The notes under the pieces: generated by a model
What the model saw: the letters and a program-made list of their open reading frames with translations, nothing else
What the model was told of the DNA's origin: nothing
The model's database searches: none
From: Streptomyces sp. NBC_01428
Lineage (GTDB): Bacteria > Actinomycetota > Actinomycetes > Streptomycetales > Streptomycetaceae
Reading direction: 5' to 3'
DNA length: 64,000 bases
Assembly: GCF_036231965.1 (NCBI RefSeq)
Contig: NZ_CP109499.1
Span: 248,001 to 312,000, forward strand
Shown: positions 60,839 to 64,000 of the stretch, piece after piece
Layout of the letters: the number at the start of each line of letters is the position of its first letter
Numbering within the stretch: position 1 is the stretch's first letter
Program-made: the position numbers and the translations under genes

Positions 60839-61372
60839 TCAGGAACGTGGTTCGAGAATCTCCAGCGCGCCGGTTTCGGTGTCGTAGCTGCGCAAGGTGG
60901 TGAGCCGGACCGACAGCGGCGGAGCCGGCAGGAGGTCGGGAACCCGTGGTCCGGCGAAGGCACCGGGCCGCCGCGTCCGGCCGAGGGTGACGTGGGGGTT
61001 CCAGCGCCCCGGCTCGTGGAACGGGTTGAGGGTGGCGGGCGGGCTGTCCGAGGCGACCGCCTCCCACACCCGGCGGTGCAGTTCGGCCAGTGTCGGGTCG
61101 AGGTCCAGTGCCCAGGCGAGCACCGAGGTCGGCCGTTCGAAGCGGACCACGCCGGTGAACCGCACGGGCAGGGGCAGAGCGGCCGCCACCTCGGCGAGCT
61201 CCCAGCGAAGGGGCGCCGTCAACTCCGCACAGGCGGCCAAGGTGAGGTGCGGGCTGTTGGTGGGTGAGGGGTGGAGCGCCTGGCTGGGCAGCCCCGCGTC
61301 CGCCAGCCGCAGCCAGGCCTCCCGGACGGACCGGTCCGCCGCCTCGTCCAGCAGAACTTCCACGGTGCGCAC
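60839..61372 (-). CDS. 2H phosphoesterase / 2'-5' RNA ligase-family protein
   Basis: This 177-residue protein has the two catalytic H-x-T-x motifs of the 2H superfamily: HLTL (His about 42) in NSPHLTLAACAEL and HVTL (His about 127) in WNPHVTLGRTRRPG, about 85 residues apart. The remaining pattern (LPLPVRFTGVVRFERPTSVL) fits the LigT-like fold. Such proteins open 2',3'-cyclic phosphates on RNA or nucleotides. It stands alone, convergent with the secreted LamG gene and next to a 9-bp repeat array. The start at 61372 has no obvious ribosome site. Confidence 0.85.
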   Translation of the reverse strand: MRTVEVLLDEAADRSVREAWLRLADAGLPSQALHPSPTNSPHLTLAACAELTAPLRWELAEVAAALPLPVRFTGVVRFERPTSVLAWALDLDPTLAELHRRVWEAVASDSPPATLNPFHEPGRWNPHVTLGRTRRPGAFAGPRVPDLLPAPPLSVRLTTLRSYDTETGALEILEPRS

Positions 61373-61466
61373 CGTTGCAGCGTAGCGGCTCCGTGATCCA
61401 CGACGGCTAACGAAGCATGTGCGAGCGGTGCACCGCCATGTCGTCCGGGACGGATGGCGTCGGGCG

Positions 61467-61529
61467 CGCCGGTCACGCCGGTCACGCCGGTCACGCCGGT
61501 CACGCCGGTCACGCCGGTCACGCCGGTCA
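61467..61529. repeat. Seven copies of a 9-bp repeat (CGCCGGTCA)
   Basis: Seven perfect head-to-tail copies lie in the intergenic region between the 2H phosphoesterase start and the transglutaminase-like gene end. The unit length is a multiple of three, so any overlapping short frame stays open (Pro-Val-Thr or Ala-Gly-His repeats), but no gene is supported. Confidence 0.9.
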
Positions 61530-61561
61530 CGTCCAGGATCTCAACAAGACGTCCCTGGGGT

Positions 61562-62383
61562 TCAACCGAGCATGTGGTGGGGCACGGCAAGCTCGCCGGT
61601 CGAGAAGAGCCGGGCCAGATCGGCGGCGTCGCCCCGGGCACAGACAGCGGCGGTGACGTCGATCAGGTTGTCGTAGGCGGCCGGCATCCGGCCCTCGTGG
61701 ACCTGTGCCATCCGGCCCCAGACGTCCTCGGGCAACATCTCCACCTGACAGAGCGCCGCGAGGTCTCGGACCGTGGTGCAGCTGATCTCGACCGGCCCCC
61801 AACTCCGCTCGGTCCCGGTGCCTTTGTGCGGCATCCGTGTGAGCAGTCCCGCGCGATACCGCTGCCACGCCTCGCCCCCGGACAGGAACTCCCCCGGTGC
61901 CGGCTCCCTCGCACTGCCTCCGTCACCGGGCAGCTGCGGAAGCGTCCGTATCCAGCGCTGTTCCGGACCGGCCCAATGCTCGGTGATCCACAGGTCCTCA
62001 CCCGTCAGATGGCCACCACGGGCCACGAATCCGGCTCGCACCCGTGACGGATAGCCCCTCGCCCTCATCAGCGTGCAGGCGAGCACGGCCGCATGGCGGC
62101 TTGGTCCCACGACACGCGCGGCGGGCGGCCGAGGGCGGTGCAGGCGCTCCGGGTAGAGCTGTGCGAGAACGGCGATGAGACTTCGTGCGGGCCTGATGTT
62201 CCGCTCCTCGATCCTGTGCTCGGGGAGGCCAAGCGCCCGGGCTTCCTCCGGGCGCACGACCAAGGCCTGGGCGACGGCGCAGATTTCCACGGGTTCGGCC
62301 GGTAGTTCCTGCAGCACCCAGGCATGAGCGGCGTCCACCCCGGTCAGTGGACCAGGGTGGAGGTAATCGATTACGTGGGCCAT
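61562..62383 (-). CDS. Transglutaminase-like protein
   Basis: ATG 62383 gives 273 residues; the extension to 63730 is antisense text. The catalytic Cys is probably in RHAAVLACTLMRARGYPSRV, a pattern typical of transglutaminase-like cysteine proteins, and the His is probably in LTGEDLWITEHWAGPEQRW. The helical start (LHPGPLTGVDAAHAWVLQEL) includes PVEICAVAQALVVRPEEA. Substrates are unknown; the family often acts on peptides or proteins. It is divergent from the second APH-like gene with about 260 bases between. No signal peptide is present. Confidence 0.75.
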   Translation of the reverse strand: MAHVIDYLHPGPLTGVDAAHAWVLQELPAEPVEICAVAQALVVRPEEARALGLPEHRIEERNIRPARSLIAVLAQLYPERLHRPRPPAARVVGPSRHAAVLACTLMRARGYPSRVRAGFVARGGHLTGEDLWITEHWAGPEQRWIRTLPQLPGDGGSAREPAPGEFLSGGEAWQRYRAGLLTRMPHKGTGTERSWGPVEISCTTVRDLAALCQVEMLPEDVWGRMAQVHEGRMPAAYDNLIDVTAAVCARGDAADLARLFSTGELAVPHHMLG

Positions 62384-62644
62384 GAGCCAACACCTTAGGC
62401 TTCGGCTGTGCGCCGGTACATGGGTACGAGGGGAGTGGCTGAAACCTGACCGACCGATTGGTATGTACTTGAGGAGCCCGCTGCGTCGCATCGGATGGCA
62501 CCAGGCCCGGAGAGCCGAGGACATCGTTCGGTCATGTGGTGCCGACCCGGCCGCGCCGCCAAGGACCGGGCCGCGAGGAACGCCGCACGTGCGCGCCGAT
62601 GCTGGGGCGTTGAGGCGCCGGCCGGACGGACGCTTTCGAAAGGG

Positions 62645-63637
62645 ATGAGCGTGGAGAGCATCACGAAGAACAGGCAGTCGCCCGCGACGCTGAGGGCCAT
62701 GGTCGAGCGCGCGTACGGCCCACGACAGGTCCCTGAAGGGGACGGGTGGGCAAGCGAGTTGGGGCATGGCTGGTTCAACGTCGCCTACCGGATCCGGCTG
62801 AGGGACGGTGCCGAGGTCGTGTTGAAGATCGCCCCGCCGCGAGGGGTGGAGGTCTTGACCTACGAGCGCGGCGCCATGTCGATCGAGCTGAACACGCTGG
62901 ACATCATCCGCACGCGGACGTCGGTTCCGGTCCCGGCCGTCGACTTCCACGACCGGAGCCACGAGCTCTGTGACGCCGACTACTTCTTCATGCCGTACAT
63001 CGACGCCGACAACCTGGGGGTGATCACTGAGCGGCTCCCCGTCGCCGAACGCGACGCGTACATGGAGCAGCTCGGTGCACTCAACCGGGAACTGAACTCC
63101 GTACGGGGCAAGGCCTTTGGCCCACTGACCGGCCCGGGTGATCCACTCTGGCGACGGGTGTTCACCGGCCTCTTCGAGGACATTCTGCGCGACGGCGAGC
63201 GCCGACGGATCGACCTGGGCTGGGACTACGACCTCATGCGGACGATCCTCGCGGAGCATGCGGAGAGCCTGGACGAGGTCACCGAACCGTGCCTGGTCGA
63301 ATGGGACTTGTGGGACAGCAACGTCATGGTCCGCGACGGGCGGATCGTCGCCGTCATCGACCACGAGCGGGCCTTCTACGGCGATCCGCTGATCGAGGCC
63401 GGCTTCGCCGCCACCCAGATACCCGCGTTCGGCGATTCGGCCGCCTTCATGCGCGGCTACGGCCATCCTCCCCTGACGAGGACGGAGGAGGTCCGCCGTC
63501 GGCTCTACGGGCTTCACCTGCTGCTGACCATGGTGATCGAGACGTCGTACCGGGGTCACTCCGACACCAAGCAGTACGACTGGTCCCGCACTCAACTCGA
63601 CGCTCTGCTGGCGTTGTTCGGGCACCGCCACGCATGA
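62645..63637 (+). CDS. APH-like phosphotransferase with altered catalytic motif
   Basis: ATG 62645 gives 330 residues. The N-lobe is clear (GHGWFNVAYRIRLRDGAEVV, then LKIAPPRG, with the ATP-binding Lys). The catalytic loop reads CLVEWDLWDSNVMV: Asp and Asn are kept but His-Gly is replaced by Glu-Trp. The DFG equivalent is AVIDHERAFYGDPLIEAGF. The protein resembles many Streptomyces phosphotransferase-family members of unknown substrate. The Glu for His change need not abolish activity. It is immediately followed by a MATE transporter gene (one-base gap). Confidence 0.82.
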   Translation: MSVESITKNRQSPATLRAMVERAYGPRQVPEGDGWASELGHGWFNVAYRIRLRDGAEVVLKIAPPRGVEVLTYERGAMSIELNTLDIIRTRTSVPVPAVDFHDRSHELCDADYFFMPYIDADNLGVITERLPVAERDAYMEQLGALNRELNSVRGKAFGPLTGPGDPLWRRVFTGLFEDILRDGERRRIDLGWDYDLMRTILAEHAESLDEVTEPCLVEWDLWDSNVMVRDGRIVAVIDHERAFYGDPLIEAGFAATQIPAFGDSAAFMRGYGHPPLTRTEEVRRRLYGLHLLLTMVIETSYRGHSDTKQYDWSRTQLDALLALFGHRHA

Positions 63638-63638
63638 G

Positions 63639-64000
63639 ATGGGCGAGATCCGCTCCCCGGACGCGGCCACCGCCCGGCTCGGCACCCGTCCGCTGGGCCC
63701 GCTGCTGTGGTCGTCCTGCCTCCAGACCACGGCTGCGACGGGTGTCTACGGCGTGTACGCCCTCACCAACGCCTGGTTCGTGAGCCAGGGGATGGGCGAC
63801 AACGCGGTGGCCGCGGTCAACCTCGTCGCTCCGCTGCTGCTGCTTCTCGGCGCGGTGTCCACCACGGTCGGTGCCGGCGGCGCCTCTCTGGTCTCCCGTG
63901 CTCTGGGTGGGCGAGACCGGGGCGCCGCGGCCCGGGCGGCGGGCAACTCCTTCACCCTGTTCTGGATCACCGCCGCCACGACCACGGTGGTGGGCCTCGC
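63639..64000 (+). CDS. MATE family efflux transporter, N-terminal part (runs off right edge)
   Basis: ATG 63639 opens a frame to the window end, about 120 residues. It begins MGEIRSPDAATARLGTRPLG and continues with hydrophobic helices (LLWSSCLQTTAATGVYGVYA, then AAVNLVAPLLLLLGAVSTTV) and GAGGASLVSRALGGRDRGAA, which is the MATE-type loop (G-x-G-x-x-x-L-V-S-R). MATE proteins export drugs or metabolites using Na+ or H+ gradients. It is one base after the phosphotransferase stop, so the two probably form an operon and may act on the same compound. Confidence 0.85.
   Translation, partial: MGEIRSPDAATARLGTRPLGPLLWSSCLQTTAATGVYGVYALTNAWFVSQGMGDNAVAAVNLVAPLLLLLGAVSTTVGAGGASLVSRALGGRDRGAAARAAGNSFTLFWITAATTTVVGL

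Noticed and set aside
61467..61529. CRISPR-like regular repeat
   Set aside because: Units of 9 bases abut without spacers, so this is a simple tandem repeat.
62384..63730. Extension of the transglutaminase-like frame to 722 residues
   Set aside because: The extra part is antisense to the phosphotransferase gene.

Overview
The window looks like a piece of a Streptomyces (or very close actinobacterial) chromosome. GC is very high with strong G/C preference at third codon positions, GTG starts are common, and the protein families are typical of the genus: DUF6243, DUF6584, DUF6215, an SCO6745-type protein, a DUF5937/ArsR regulator, IPT/TIG repeat proteins, TPM plus PspA, secreted S1 and S8 proteases, a chitinase with a DasR-like promoter, and a DmdR/IdeR-type iron box. 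I found no rRNA, tRNA, CRISPR array, IS element or phage integrase. The mix of conserved small proteins, regulators and secreted enzymes suggests a chromosome arm or arm-core boundary rather than a mobile island.

Layout. 1-10.5 kb: small hypothetical genes, a frameshifted FG-GAP repeat gene at the left edge, PPOX-class and DUF3224 proteins, and a TetR regulator divergent from a secreted SGNH lipase with candidate operators between them. 10.8-17.5 kb: a MerR regulator divergent from a fused double alpha/beta-hydrolase; a translationally coupled pair made of an unrecognised protein and an AbiEii-type nucleotidyltransferase; a SAM methyltransferase; and a VOC-family remnant. 17.6-24.3 kb: a minus-strand iron-siderophore uptake locus (AraC regulator, iron box, ATPase, binding lipoprotein, fused double permease) ending with a GNAT-like/C39-peptidase fusion. 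24.5-31.5 kb: DUF6584, a PEP mutase-like enzyme, an APH-like kinase, catalase and a DUF5937/ArsR regulator.

31.5-40.1 kb: an MFS exporter divergent from the ArsR regulator across a perfect inverted repeat, an SRPBCC protein overlapping the exporter's tail in antisense, two IPT/TIG proteins without signal peptides plus a secreted Ig-like protein, a membrane Ser/Thr kinase head-to-head with a DUF3761 protein, and a TrmB/LuxR-type regulator. 40.2-54.3 kb: an extracellular degradation block with a large S8 protease, a GH18 chitinase behind chitinase-type direct repeats, a TPM-domain membrane protein with PspA, an S1 (streptogrisin-like) protease and a large LuxR (LAL) regulator. 54.6-64 kb: a small zinc-ribbon-like membrane protein, an atypical thioredoxin, a serpin, an SCO6745-family protein, a secreted propeller/LamG protein, a 2H phosphoesterase, a transglutaminase-like protein, a second APH-like kinase and the start of a MATE transporter.

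How the parts work together (inference): several divergent regulator-target pairs (TetR/lipase, MerR/hydrolase, ArsR/MFS) are self-contained switches. The siderophore locus is an iron-controlled uptake operon. TPM plus PspA is a likely membrane-stress module. The chitinase and proteases feed saprophytic growth. The least explained items are the gene coupled to AbiEii, the leaderless TIG pair, and the C39/GNAT fusion at the end of the siderophore locus. Short tandem repeats with 6-, 7-, 9- and 12-bp units and a 15-G tract recur in several intergenic regions.
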